Part shown: piece after piece, positions 22,038-34,933 of the stretch
How the letters are laid out: each line of letters begins with the position of its first letter
Numbering within the stretch: the stretch's first letter is position 1
Assembly: GCA_010015655.1 (NCBI GenBank)
Contig: ML976687.1
Coordinates: 486,810-550,809, forward strand
DNA: 64,000 nt
Origin: Bimuria novae-zelandiae CBS 107.79
Lineage: Eukaryota > Ascomycota > Dothideomycetes > Pleosporales > Didymosphaeriaceae
Reading direction: 5' to 3'
Notes under the pieces: generated by a model
Told to the model about the DNA's origin: nothing
What the model saw: the letters and a program-made list of their open reading frames with translations, nothing else
Database searches by the model: none
Translations under genes and position numbers: made by a program

Positions 22038-25000
22038 CTGGCTATCTTTTTCTTTTATGCTACATGTGGCCAGTTTAGCCCAGAACGCTCAAATCTGCAA
22101 TAAAACACAATCTGTAACAGTTACTAGTTTTTTAACCAGACTAGCGCCAGTGCGCGTCCTCTTAGTGCCTATCTTACTACTCCTTTTGCAGACTCACTAC
22201 TTCTTGCTATTATAATTGTACTCTAGGGTGTTAACTTTAGCGCGATTAACCTAGCCTTACACGCGAAGCTTAAGCTAGTTATAGTTAATAAAATGCTCTA
22301 TAGCTAAGTTAGAGCCGGCCTTGGTTATTAAGTCTACTGGATTGTCACGTCTATTAATTTAGCGGATGTCTATAAGATTATTGCGCTTATAGGCCTTACG
22401 TAGAGCTATAATATTAATTATAAGGCGCTTCTCCTTAGTAGTGCTAAGCTTAATAAGGTAATTATATAAGGAGCGTAAGTTAGTGCACATAACGATAGGG
22501 ATATTAGGGAGGTTAAGTCGCTGTATAATTATGTTAATTGTACTACTAATTGTAATTGTAATGTTAACTCTATAGGCTATTGCGTAGATCTTAGATATAA
22601 GGACGCTGCGAGTAACGCGCTTACACTTAATAGATAACTAGTAGATAATATTGCCCTTAAACTTAAAGTTATAATTATTATCTTTAGTCTTATTGCCGAG
22701 CGTGATTACGAAGCCTATTTATAATAACATGTCTTTATTATTAGTAAATAATGCGTCGATAAAGGCGTATAGCTTTAAGTTACTTAAGTCTAGTAGGATA
22801 AAGTTAAGGCCGCGAGTAATATTCTCCTTCTACTAGATAATACGCTTATTTAATCTAGCAATTTCTTCTTTTATAGGCTCACTTGCTTAGGCTACGGCGG
22901 CGAGGTCGAAGCTTGCCTCTAGTTAACAAATTATTATAATGTAAGCACCTCGAGCGCGCTGTTAAATGTATAATTACTTATTATTAGCTATTTTTAGCTT
23001 CTCGCCTTACTTCTTCTAGCGCAGAGTAATGGCGTAATTATTATTATTAAGCTTAATAATGTAGCTGTTAAAGTTGATTTACGCGTCTAGTGAGAGAAAC
23101 TACTTAGGCTTGGCCTTAAAACGCAGCTCTTAGTCCTTAAGGTCTATAAAAGCTTTATTAGACAGACTAAGCGTGTTGTTAGTTTGCATGCTAATAATGC
23201 TAAAGCACTTATTACTAGCCTTACTAATAAGTAGGTATAGATTATAAGTAAATATTACTATATAGAGAGTCTTAGTGTGGTGTTTATTATACGTTAACCA
23301 CTAATAGGCACCTGCTTCAGCAATGCCGTATAGTAGCTTAATAATAACTATAATTATGTTTGTTAGATAACTTTCCTTAAGTTAGGTTAGTATGTTAGCT
23401 ATAATAGTACGCTGGAGTGGATCATCCGATTGCGTATAGGCCTGAGTAATGTCACGGAGCCAGAGGTATATGCCTAGCTTTAATAGTGATGGTGCTAGAG
23501 CGATAATCACACGCTGGCTTGCACGCTGGATAGTGGGAGACTATGTTAGGACAAGCTTCTTATTGTTATTAGCGTATCCTTAGATAATAAGACAGGACTT
23601 CTTATACGGGCGATTAGTAGTCTTGCCCTTAACTTTATTAATAATGCGTGACTTAAAGATGCGGACTTTATTATAATAGTGAGGACTATACTTCTCGAAG
23701 CGAAAAACACCTTATATTATAAGGGCGTTAATTTTTACCTTTATAGATACTTTAAATAGTTACCTTAGTATTATAATCTTGTTGACTGCTCGTAGCTTCT
23801 TAGCTAGGATAAGATTATTACGCTCACGTTAATTAAAGTTAACTATAGTAGTTATAACTTTATTAGGTTTTAGCTTATTCCTTAAGCTTTTTAGCCTACC
23901 GTGCTTACGCTTGGGTGCGGGCTCCTCTATAATAGAAGTGAAATTATTATTAGAGCCACCGTTGTCCTCGTCCTCTACGGGAGGGGTAATAATAGTCGTA
24001 TTGTCTACATAATACGGGCGCACTACGGTGATACAGAAGGTGACTTATTTATTATTAATTTTAATAACTATAGATTACTTATTAACGTGGAGGGCGATTA
24101 TCTAATACGGGCTAGACTATCTATAATTCTCCCGCCAGACCTTAACGCTACTTAGGATAGGTAATAGTAAAATATTAGTTACGTTAGGACTATTACGAGT
24201 TGCAAGAGCCTTATTAACTTAGCGCTTTACCTTAATCTTACGCACTTTAGCTATTACTTTACGCACTATAGCGCCGCGGGCGGTAATAAATAGCGATAGT
24301 AGTAATTTCTTTAATAGGCGAGGATATGCTCCAAAGACAAGAAGAGTTAGGACAAGTCCATTAGGACCTGCGGTGTTATTAACAGCCTTAACAGCCATCT
24401 GCAAGATATGTTCGGGAGCGGTTATATGTCTAACGTCTACAGAGATTACCCCATAAGCACGGCGGATGGGAGCATAATAATACTTAACCTTACTAATTAA
24501 ATAATATGCCTCTACTAGGACTTCCTTAACCTTAATTACAAGTAACGTGGCGTTGTTAATAAACTTATTAGTAATAAAGTTCTTGCTAGCATCTGTCTTA
24601 ATAACGTTAGGAGGACTAACGTACATGTCGATTTACATAGCGCAAAGGAGATCCTAAGTAGTATTTGCCTAGATATTTAGCATGAATTAAGTAGCTTAAA
24701 AAGCTATGGCTTCATTAACTGCGTGGAGCACTAGTTTCTAATTAATATACATTACATTAATAATAACACATAAGTTAAAGTCCATGTTATCGCGAATAGT
24801 AAAGCGGAAACAGCCAGGTACTTTGCTGTAGATTTAACACTAGTGACAGTACTTATTAATGTGATTAATAATATTCTTATTAATATCTTTATGGCCTACT
24901 TTGCTAAGGATCTTGTGCAATCGTCTAGTAGCAGGATAGCTAAAGCGTTAGTAAAGCTAGCGCAGCTTAGTCTTAGTTAAGTAGTAAATAACAGTCTCTT

Positions 25001-27372
25001 GTTTATCAAGCAGGAGCTATGGATATCCCTATTTACGGATAATTGGGAATTCTTTGCCACCTTGAACGAGCATATTGTCGATGTTGTTAAAGAAGATACT
25101 ATAATAATCCATATTATTTAAGCAGAGCAGAAATAGTGTATTAGTTAGCATTACTATAAAGGTAATTATACTAAATAGCGTGCTGACATTAACGTCGCTA
25201 AGGGAGAAACACTCTAGATTATCTCTAAATTAGATTTAATAACGTCCTGCGGTAGACTTATTAATAACTATAGATAGTTAGATAAGCTACAGCGCCTTTA
25301 CTTATGTCTTGCTAGTAGTTAAGATACTAGCTACACTAGTATTAGGCATAATACCTTAAAAGATATCTGCGCCGTAGCGTAAATTAAATAAGAAGAGTTA
25401 AGCATCTTTATTTACTTTGCTAAAGATGTAAGGATTATTGCCTATAATTACATAAAGTGCGGTAGCGTTATTAAGGCTAGAGACAATAGCGTCGCCGTTA
25501 ACCTTGCTACAGGATGCAGTTAAGTAGACTTAGTTAGTAAAATATGCTTTAATATTATTATTACTAGCATTATTGTCGCTATCGTCGCTGTCTTTAAGCT
25601 CTATGCCTTTATAGCTAGCGAGAAACACTTTATAGCTTAGGGCATTAGGATTATCTTAAGCGTATTAGTTATAGCGTTAGCGATGCTCCATGCGCTTCTT
25701 CTTTAAGTGTTAAGTTAACTAGCACTTAGGCTACTTATAGATAAAGTATGTCTTATTACGGCGATTGCCTAAGTAGTTTAACTAATAGTTATTATTATTA
25801 AATTGATTGCCGCGCGATCCGCCTTGACCTTAATAGTAGTAGCTATAGTAGTTATTATCTAATAATCCTATAGCTTATCGATTATTGCGAATATAGCGGC
25901 AATTAGTATAATACTGCTTATCTGCATCTCGTGATAGAAACTGGCTATTAGGATAATAGCTTAACTACATGCTGACTACGTTGCAGAGATCTATAGCGAC
26001 ACCTTTAAATGTAGTCGCTAGCTTTAAGTAAGCTATAGTAGTTGCTTTAATACCACGACATGCGCTAAGGAGCTATTGCGCAAGCAAATGCTAATTATAG
26101 CTTTTACCCTAGTTCTGTGATAGTGCCTAATAGAGCATGTTTATCTTACTAATAACTATTTTAAGACACTCTATAGGGTCTTTCTTAAGGTTAGTAGTTA
26201 TAACGCTCTTGAGCGTAGTGCTATGCCACTCCTAGAGGTACATCTAGTAAGCTTGTGTGGTGTTGAAGTACGTGCGCAGCTTGTTAAGCATTGTATTATA
26301 AGTAAGCGTAAGCGCCTAGGGAGCAATGTGATTATAGTAATACTAAAGCGCTTAGCTAGTAAGTATAATAAAGAGTGCTATTTTATACTACTTATCCTTA
26401 TTAATCCTAATCTTAGTGCAGAGGTCGTTAAACACCTTAATCTTCGTCTTAAGGATATCGTATTTATCACCTAAATACTTTTGCTCCAGCGTGTATAACT
26501 TGGCGAGGTTAGTAAGTAAATAAGAGTTATTCTGCACAGGCGTAAATCTAGGTTATAATAATAATAATAATCCTCCACCTAGCAGAGCTCGCTGCTACTA
26601 CTATTATTCTTTATTATCTATAATTTAGTAGCACTTGAAGCCTTCGCAGAGCCTTATAAGCTTAAGATACTTAGCAGGCCATTTTAGGACGGCGGTTAAT
26701 GTAAGGAGTTCTGCGAATTAGTTAGGGAGATTATTACTATTACCCTGCTTAATATAGATGCCTTACTAGCAGAGGAGCTCTTTAAGTGCTTTTTAGATAC
26801 GCTTATTAATACTGTTAAAGAAATTACGGGTAAAATTCTTGAAATACTCCTTAAACTTAAGTAGTAGAAATAGGTCGAATATGTTATCTTCTTCTACCTG
26901 TATTATCTAGTTAATAACTATAGTGTTAAGTTTATCTATATTAACGGTGGCGTTAGCAATATTAAAATCTTAGTTAGCGTACTAGTCCTTATAGATTATC
27001 TTGTCTAGGTACCACGAGCGATCCTTTGTTTAGGTGTACTTTATAATAGCGTTTTAGATATAGGCCTGTAATTAGTGTAATTTAACAAGAGTTAGCGTGG
27101 TTAACGCAAATCTCCTTCCAAACTAAGCCTTAGTAGGGACAATCCAGGCGGAGAGATCCTTCAAATACAAGGCGCCGCTGATCCTGATACAGGATAGCAG
27201 TGAGCTTGTCGTACCTGTACTTCGCACTAGCGATGCTGTATCCTGGGCCTTGGTAGGGGAGGAGGCATGCGCTAACCGCTTCTATCGCCAGAATACTCAG
27301 CCTGAAACGTGCGCTAAGATTCCCTGTACACAGTATATCTTGCCAATCTGTAGTGTAGCAACCACTAATCAG

Positions 27373-27669
27373 TGTTAATACGGCAATAGGCTGTTAGATC
27401 AAGACTTCGTTGCAATAATGTGGTACTAATTTAATTCTTAATTGCAGATCTATTATGGTAGGCTGCTATGAGAGGTATTTATCAAGCGTGGTTTGTTCCC
27501 TGCTAGCCCGATCAGGACTAGCGCAACAAACCACAGGTAAACTACGCAATAAGCCGCAGGCAAACTACATGGCGGTAAAAGCCGTAGCAGTGTTGCGCAG
27601 GTTTGAAACCACAGGCAAACTACATGGCGGTGAAAGCCGTAGCAGTGTTGCGTAGGTTTGATACCAACA
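27373..27669 (-). repeat. 5' LTR of the minus-strand copia element
   Basis: Direct repeat of 21741-22037. It carries two near-identical ~57-bp tandem units (about 27531-27660) starting CCACAGG and ending GTTTGA. The 66-codon ORF across it only reflects this tandem repeat. Confidence 0.93.
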
Positions 27670-27674
27670 AAGTA

Positions 27675-28059
27675 GATTATTTACTATATCTTATATAATA
27701 GCTAGGGTAGGCGCAAACCCTTATAAATTTAAATTAAGTATATACTTAATAATTACCTCCTCTTCTAGCTTAGTAAGCTTTTTTAATTTAAGCTAATAAT
27801 TACGTCGGGTAGTAATTCCTACGCGTTAATTACGTAGAGTATTTTAAAAGACGTTATATATTACTATAGCGCGTTATTTACTTTAAATCTAGGCTTTATT
27901 AATAGCTAAAATAGCGAGGAAGATATCTGCTTTATTATAAAGTATTTAAGTAGGAGGTAGTTAAGCTATTATTATTATAAGATAACGCGTTACGAAAAGT
28001 TTAGTAGGGTAATAGCTCGCATATAATAACGGCTCGCTTATAAAGTACGTTAGCGTTTC
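27675..28059. other. RIP-degraded AT-rich repeat debris
   Basis: TA-rich, stop-ridden in all frames. No domain was recognised. It probably belongs to the same decayed element as the following LTR-like repeat. Confidence 0.4.
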
Positions 28060-28396
28060 TATATATATAACTAATCCTATGATATCCTATGGTTCCATAC
28101 TATCCTAAACGTAGTACATGTAGGATTATATAGTACAGTCACGTGATCCTAATGTCCCATGATCTTAGCGTATAGGACATCGTGGGACATCACGTAATCC
28201 TTAGTAGGGTAGTTGCGCCACGTTTTATTATAAAGTACCTAATATTATTCTATTAAACTTAGGATTTTAATATTATGTCTCTTCTTTCTTCTACATGTCC
28301 TTATGCATTAACTAATACTCTTTTAAAGCATTATCTATTATTATTTTATTAAAAATTAAATAAATACTATTATTTAAGTTATAATACAGGAGGCTT
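28060..28396 (+). repeat. LTR/leader-like repeat, inverted copy of 11060-11400
   Basis: 28277-28392 matches the reverse complement of 11060-11170. The upstream part shares GGACATCGTGGGA and CACGTGATCC motifs with 11225-11365. Homology stops at about 28396, where normal-composition DNA begins, so it is a truncated or solo copy. Confidence 0.55.
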
Positions 28397-29867
28397 TCTT
28401 GTTCACTTTAAGAGATTAGCATATAAAGGGGAGAGCGAATAGCTAAGCAGCACTAGATAATTCTAGGATGAAACAGTAATTTGAGTATTGCGGGCTAAGA
28501 CTGATGATGTTCTTTACCGTGTTCTTGGTTTAGTGAGGAGAGAACAGGTCTATGGCGGGGCAGGCGCGGCTGAGGGCATAACGAGGCGCAATGCTGAATA
28601 GCAACTGAATTGACAAGTGCCTAAATTAACAACTAGATATGACTATATAGCAGGGTGGATGTGAGCCGATATGCCTTGCTCATGACAACAGGGCGACAAC
28701 CAGTGGATACGATCAGGTTAAGCGGCTAAACGAAGCACGTGATTGTGTCCACTTCTTGAAAGCCGCCAGTCACACATCTATTCTTAGCATTTAGCCTGCT
28801 CTAGGCATAGCGTCGAATTTTTTACGATATCATAAGCAGATAGCAGAGCACGCTACTGCAAGATGCCTACATGCTAAGATGTACTAGCGCCCTAACTCGC
28901 TGGGACGCTTTGCGCCATCTTCGCTCCTAACTGGCGAAACTCCTGGACTACATTTTTGCAAAGTAAGATACCCTTTAGATTCTTAGAAACGGAATCTTTC
29001 TTATTTTAACTTTGTATTTAACCCTTTAGATTCTGGGGAGAGCCTCGCGGTTGTGAATAAATAAGTGGTATTAAGGAGGAGTTAATTAACAGCGTTAATA
29101 AGATAATTTAAAACGGCTAGTATTATAGCAATTTATACCAGAGGCTAAAATTCTTAGAGAAAATTGACTGTAGAACACTGCCATACTTATTATATATCTA
29201 TACACTTAGGCGTACAAGATTGCGAAGGTCCGGCGTGCCGTTACACCGTGCGTCCCGGCACGCAGGGACAGTCGTTAAAAGCTTGAAGCTTCGATAAGCT
29301 CATGTAGAAGCGTACGTCATATGACGAAAGCAAACGAGTGACAAACGAAGGGAATAATAGGCAGGATGTTGGAAATGTTCGATGCACATCTTGCAATTGG
29401 CATAGAGTTGATTGAAATCCGTTCTGCGCATAGACGAGGAAGGCTTTGGTTCTTTTGACCTGGCCAGTATTGTGCCATTGCTTCCCACTTCTCTGCCGTA
29501 ACGCGTCGTTCACTATACGTAAACGCGATCGCAGGAAAGACTTGCGGGATCTTGGCTACCGATGTTATCAAGGATGAACATTTGGACAAGAACGTGGGCC
29601 GAGTACAGCATCCCTGGTAGGCTCGATTTTATCATCGATATCTATGCCGTGATCTCTCGAGCTTAGAAAGTCCGCCGCACAGCAAGACTGCACCTCAGGA
29701 GTCCGGGACCCCGACAGCATGCCTAAGATGGAAATAGTATGAATAAGTGTATGTGGTCAACCACACCCGGAGCAGGCATCTAGCCCCCAATCAATCAACA
29801 TACAAGCTACTAAGCTAAAATGGAAACGGCGCGGAACATCGTAAGCCATGAGGCCAAGCTACGCCCT
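28397..29867. other. Intergenic region at the left edge of the gene island
   Basis: Normal base composition after 28400. Three overlapping minus-strand ORFs (29241-29589, up to 90 codons, different frames) show no recognisable domain and no splice pattern linking them. No repeat or RNA gene was recognised. Confidence 0.5.
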
Positions 29868-30760
29868 CTACCACTTAACTTGCACGCCTTCAGCTAAGGC
29901 CCTACCAAGGCGGTATTGCGACCACGCAACGTTCATGCGGCCGCCTTGGCAAGGTGTGAACTCCTGGCTGCAATCTGTGTAATCCATCTTCGCGTCTGTC
30001 AGTACGTACTCCACTAAACTCCAGCTGAAGATGGCAAACTTACAAAATTCCTAACGTTAGCAGGACCCTTGCCACACTGATCAGCGGCAGGGCAACTATC
30101 CAAGTCTCCAGCAACAGCCAGCGCACCATGACTCGGCTCGTGTTGCGGAGCAGTATCATCGCAGTAGTCGCCGTCGCCATCACAGCCGCCCTGGAACGTG
30201 TGCAAAAGGCCAAACCAGTGGCCGATCTCATGAGCCAGTGTGCCGCTGCTCGTGCTCCTGCCTACCTCCAGCGGCACAAAGCAGCCATCGAAGTCGAGCA
30301 GGTCCTGGGTGATAGGATTGCCCGAGCCATCGGGTAACGAGCACACACCACCACCCGCACCCTCGACAAGATACACATTCAGAGTCTGGTAGTCGCCCTG
30401 GTGCAAGGCGCGCATCTTGTTCTCCTTATCTACGTCGACATCCTTCGCCCACTCCTCACTGATCACGTATGTCGCGAATTTCAGGTTCAGGTGGTAGCCC
30501 CAGGGCTCGTAGTGGGCGTTTAGGAAGTCGACCTGGCTCTGGATCGAGGGGCCCCAGTCCTCGCCTTCGGGGTTCTTGGACACCAGGATGTGCCAGTACA
30601 TGTCGACTTGCTGGAGGTCCCGCGTGCGGAGAGAGTTGAGGGCGCGTTTGGCGGACGCGGTGGATATGTTGAGGGGGTCGTGATCGTAGTCTTCGTTGCC
30701 GCACTCGGCGGCGAGAGCAAAAGGAGCCAGTGCGGCTAAAGCGAGGGTTGAAAACTTCAT
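29868..30760 (-). CDS. Secreted M43-family (pappalysin-like) metalloprotease
   Basis: Model: complement(29868..29987, 30044..30760), 278 aa. The signal peptide is MKFSTLALAALAPFALA (1-17). The zinc site is HEIGHWFGLLHTF at 177-189, with ligands H177, H181, H187 and catalytic E178. The intron 29988-30043 (56 nt) has GTAAGT and ACGCGAAG ends and a TACTGAC branch site. Splicing there creates NFMDYTDC, the Met-turn of this family, directly after residue 239; reading through would give a 248-aa form lacking it. The C-terminus QGGRMNVAWSQYRLG is also typical. Length fits the MEP1-like extracellular fungal proteases, which cut host or substrate proteins outside the cell. It is the first gene next to the left repeat block, transcribed toward it. 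The catalytic residues are intact, so it is probably active. Confidence 0.93.
29988..30043 (-). other. Intron of the M43 protease gene
   Basis: 56 nt, phase 0. Nearer AG sites at 35 and 48 nt were considered; only the 56-nt choice gives both the conserved NFMDY motif and a well-placed CTGAC branch site. Confidence 0.85.
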
Positions 30761-33096
30761 GATGAAATGAAAGACCCTAAGACAAGGGTATCTGGAAGAA
30801 GTGAAAAACGAAGAGGACGAAACAGGACACTGAATTGCAATGGAGGAGAATCATTGTGAGATACATATTCAACTTATAGGATGGTGAATATCAGGCAACG
30901 TGGGCTCACAGCCTGCGCCGGAGATGAAGTTCAAGTGAAGTTCAAGTGAAGGCTTGCCATTTGGCGCTGTCACGCTTAGTGATGTTGTGCCTGAGTCTCC
31001 AGAAACATTCCCATACGCTGTGTTCGGTCGCAAGAACACTACCGCCGTGGAGTTCATTGGCCGTGGGCTGTGTATACCAAGACTCTAGTGGGGCGGCCTA
31101 AGATTAGAATATGTTGTTGCAACAACCGAAAGTGTCCAAGTGCGCAGATGTCCGCAGGGCGGGTCAATCGGGACATGATGTGCAGCGGGATCTCTCCAGA
31201 TCGGATCTTTTCTCTTCAATAAAGATGATACTGATAGTAGTCCGGGCTAGAGCTCTAAAGCTTGAACAAGAAGCGACGTTCGCAGTCATATGCAGAGGTC
31301 GGATGTAATCGACACTGGAAGCGTTACCAAAGCTAGGTGATGAATAAGCCCAGCAGAGCTTAAAATCCGATGGTTCTCCATCTCTTGAGCAGCGGAGTCC
31401 ATCCACCTCTGACCGTCATCAGAATTGTTTTGCCTTTGCCCTAAAACAAACTACGAGAGTCAGCTTGCGAGCCAAGCCCTCATTGAGCCCCAGACTCCGA
31501 GGATGATGGCCCGAGCTTAAACTTTAGCATAAGCGGGCGAATGCAACATGCTCAGAGACATGTTAACGGCCGCATGAAAGAGTGCTTTGGCGAGCCATGG
31601 CGGTGTCGAAACACGAAGCGGACATCGTGTCAGGGAATCATGGCCGGCTGGGAAACTGGGTGCCGGTATTCCTTTGGCGATGTTGGTCCTGAGTTCTTCC
31701 TGTGATCGGCCTTGAGATTCCACCGTCATGGGGTCGGATGCTGAGGTTTGCGACGTGGAGCCAGTCCGTGAGGTTCACGCGTACACCAGGTCGGGCTCGC
31801 GGGCTGCACGTGATGCCAAGTTTACACTAACCTAAACGAGTCACCGCAGGGCGCTAGCGCATATATTTCTTCGCGCTCATGTTCCACTCTTCGTCTTCGC
31901 AACTCTCAAAGGTCTACCAGCGCCCTAGAAGCTGGTCTGCCTGCAGCTGTAAGTCAAGCCATTTCCTGTTTCTTGCGCACTCCCTATGATTCAAACCTTT
32001 CCAGATTCGCAGTTTCCACGGTAGCCATCAGTTGAACCCGATCGGCCAGTGACCGCAGCAACCTTCCTTGGATGTATGAGGGACTTTACTCTTACGATCT
32101 TGCACACTGTTTGTTCTGGGGCTTAGACTGACAGCTTTTACAGGTTATTTCGGCGGGTACGAGCTAGAAGAATGCGAAACATCTGAGCTTTGGTGTAGTA
32201 GATGCGGCCTGCAGCTAGAGAAGTAGCTCGGCGTATACTGGTACATGCATCATGATCAAGTCGTGCACTGGGTCGCGAGGCCATCCCAGCGTAGTGTGAA
32301 AGGGTTGATGCTTCATGGAATGACGCCATGGAATGACGCCATGGCTGTACCATCTCGGTTTTTCTTTTGACCATTTCATAGATGTCTTTAATAGATTATA
32401 GTCATACACGTTAAGTCAGGCTTTTCCGATCATTGTCCTTTGAGTGACACACCGCAAGGACTCTTAATTTGTTTCCTTGACGAGAAGTACCTACGACAGT
32501 ACTGTTCGAGTTAAGATTCTTTGTTGAATGGTGATCTAGTTCACGCGGTAAGGAAATATCGACCTGCGTATTGTTTCCGGGCAACACGCTAGGAAATTCC
32601 CCGACCTGCATGCGCCCAAGAAACGTCAGGGCCGCCTCCAAGCTTATGGAGGCTTGACCTATGCCGTGAGGCAAGTCTTGAAGGTGCATCGAAATACTCG
32701 AATCAGACAGCAGCCTCAAAACATTTGCACAGTACCCGTCAATCCAATAGCGCCATAGTGGCGGCTGCGCCTCCTGCAGGGCCGCTGATCCCTATAATAA
32801 GCCGCATAAGCAGGTGCTAACTGTGAAACGCGACTTCTATCACTCGCGCTTCCCTCAAAGCTCCTTGGACCAGTCGCTTCCGAACGAACGCAGCCGCCCA
32901 GTCTGCTACGGAACCTCCATCGCCGCATCGTCGCCGTCACTCTTTTCGCATTCCCGAACCCGAAGCGTGCACAGTACCCAAACTAAACGACCAAGCGTGA
33001 TTACGAAGCGCGTACCTCCCCACGGGCTGACGCTCATTCCAACCCCAACGCCGCTTCGTCGTCACGACCGAATGCTTTGCACGCCCACCTCCAAGC
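30761..33096. other. Intergenic region between divergent genes
   Basis: Contains several short ORFs on both strands (for example 32411-32719 minus, 102 codons) with no recognisable domains. A splice-like transcript pattern lies at about 31.86-32.15 kb (separate entry). 32790-33090 is CT-rich and is probably the promoter and 5' UTR of the gene starting at 33097. Confidence 0.5.
31860..32200 (+). ncRNA. Possible spliced non-coding transcript
   Basis: Two consecutive intron-like segments with good fungal signals. The first, 31949-32004 (56 nt), has a GTAAGT donor and a CTTTCCAG acceptor. The second, 32074-32143 (70 nt), has a GTATGA donor, an ACTGAC branch site and a TTTTACAG acceptor. Joining them gives no long ORF: from the ATG at 31879 the frame ends after about 30 codons. 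It could be a non-coding RNA, a leader of an unrecognised gene, or chance. The exon ends are guesses. Confidence 0.3.
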
Positions 33097-34933
33097 ATGG
33101 CTTCATACATATCTGCTAGAGAGGCTCCAGAACCGTTCGAACTAGCACCGGTCATTGCGACATTTGTGAGGAAAGGAAACAGCCTGGGAAAGCGCTTGGA
33201 GTGCGAGAGCGAGAAGTTTGAGCATGAGACAAGTCAGCGAATTTGACACCGCGTATGGTATACTGGGCTGACCGGTATTGCAGTTATCGAAGACCCAATA
33301 TGGGAGAGCCTGACTTTCCATCATCTTGGTCTAATTCTTTCTGCTACGTTTGGCGCGCTCGCCGTCGCTATAGCCTTTTTCCTAATCTTGCGCCATGCGA
33401 CACATTACTTGAAACCGTATGAACAGAAGCAGTATGTGGCCGTCTTTCAGACAATAAAGACAACAAGCTAATTATATCGTAGTATCATACGCATCCTGCT
33501 CATGATCCCCATCTACGCCGTCGTTTCGTTTTTGAGCTACCTATATTACCACAAAGCCGTATACTTAGAGGTCCTGCGCGACTGCTACGAAGCCTTTGCG
33601 ATCGCTAGTTTCTTCACGTTGATGTGCCACTACATCGCACCCAACCTACACGAACAAAAAGAATACTTTCGAAATGTACAACCGAAGAACTGGGTGTGGC
33701 CGTTGTCGTGGATGCAAAAGTGCACGGGTGGTGAAGACAAGGGCTGGTTACGCAGACCGCGAAGCGGACTCACTTGGTTCAATGTAAGTCCAGCCACGCC
33801 AAAGTGCCATGGAATACTGACAGTTTTAGGTGGTCTGGCTCTGCATCTTCCAATACTGTTTCATTCGGCCATTCTTCACCGTGGTGGCAGTGGTTACCCA
33901 ACATTATAGCCGGTATTGCCAGAGTTCCAAGGATCCGCGCTTCGCATACATCTGGGTCGCAGGCTTTGAAGCTGTTTCTGTCACCATCGCCATGTATTGC
34001 TTGATCCAGTTCTACATCCAACTGAAAGAAGATCTCGCACCACACCGACCTTTCATGAAAGTGCTTTGCATCAAGCTTGTCATTTTCTTCTGCTTCTGGC
34101 AGAGCTGGATCATATCCCTGTTGACGGCAGACAGTGGCCCGCTGAAGGCTACTAAACAGATTGCTGGACCTGATCTCAGAATAGGCATCCCGTCGATGCT
34201 TACCTGTGTCGAAATGTCCATTTTTGCGATCCTGCACTTGTTCGCATTTCCTTGGAAACCATACGATCTTAAACAGCGCCACGAGCCTCTGCCGCAAGCC
34301 GGCGAGGAACGAGTACCGGAAGGACCAAAAACTTACGCACACGGCCCAGCGCGCGCTCTTGTTTCTACTTTCAACCCCTGGGATATCGTCAAAGCGTGCG
34401 GACGTGGATTCCGCTGGTTGTTCGTCGGTGCACGACACCGCAAGAACGATCCCTCTTACCAGACGAAGCTCGACCCTTTGAGGCAAGACACAGGGTATCA
34501 CAGTGGACCTACTTTTGCAGGAAACGGGGAAGCTGCAACGGAAACTGCTTTGGACAAGGAAATAGGCGTGCAACGGTCTGATCACTCTGACCGGGCAGGC
34601 CTATTATCCAATGCTCAAGCTAACCCCACTTTGTCAAGACAGGAATCGGATCCGTACCACCGCTCGCACCACGGATATGGGGATGCGTACGGTCACTACC
34701 CGGTTGCGGCACCTGGGCAGGAATACGGCGTAGGTGTGCCATATGTGGGCTCGAATCCATACTTTGAACAGCAGGACTCGTCGTATCACTCTGCGTCGCA
34801 ACAACAACCTTCGCAAATGGCGCATAGTAATAATCAGAACTGGGACTTGTTTGGCGCCGCCCACGCCCAGAACAACGCGCCGCCTAGGACTAGGCCGCCT
34901 CCGGGACACAAAGCTCCAGACGGATTTCTTTAA
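33097..34933 (+). CDS. Ost-alpha/TMEM184 (DUF300) family membrane protein
   Basis: Best model: join(33097..33232, 33284..33431, 33483..33783, 33830..34933), 562 aa. The core matches the organic solute transporter Ost-alpha/TMEM184 family: LTFHHLGLILSATF, HATHYLKPYEQK, IIRILLMIPIYAVVSFLSY, DCYEAFAIASFF, HYIAPNLHEQKEYF, then WVWPLSW. About seven hydrophobic segments lie before residue ~310. The C-terminal ~230 residues are a disordered, Gln/Pro/His-rich tail. Introns 2 (51 nt, CTAAT branch) and 3 (46 nt, ACTGAC branch) are clear. Intron 1 is less certain: its acceptor (33283, CTGAC branch) is good, but frame requires a GTCAGC donor at 33233 rather than the nicer GTGAGG at 33166. Members lie in plasma, vacuolar or endomembranes; the fungal substrate is not established. 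An Acinus-like gene follows on the same strand after 537 bp. Confidence 0.9.

Larger units (their letters stand above)
21741..27669 (-). mobile_element. Ty1/copia retrotransposon, full length, RIP-degraded
   Basis: A 5,929-bp element on the minus strand with 297-bp LTRs (21741-22037 and 27373-27669) and AAGTA duplications (21736-21740, 27670-27674). Minus-strand integrase is open at 24219-24626: NVIKTDASKNF, then VKEVLVEAYYLISKVKYYYAPIRRA, corresponding to the VPVEAHNSIGKVERYHAPLRRAY motif of this family. A Pro/Lys linker EPAPKRKHGRLKSLRNK is at about 23860-23930. The RNase H end DNPVDLITKA is near 22290-22345. Gag lies at about 25.6-27.1 kb. The 5' leader (27120-27372) and LTRs keep normal CA/TG content while the coding part does not. 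It belongs to the same family type as the copia element at 46579-52760. Confidence 0.9.

Noticed and set aside
23901..24155. 84-codon + strand ORF
   Set aside because: Opposite strand of the copia polyprotein, whose linker and integrase motifs are on the minus strand.
29241..29589. Three overlapping minus-strand ORFs up to 90 codons
   Set aside because: Different frames, no domain, no intron signals joining them; left unannotated.
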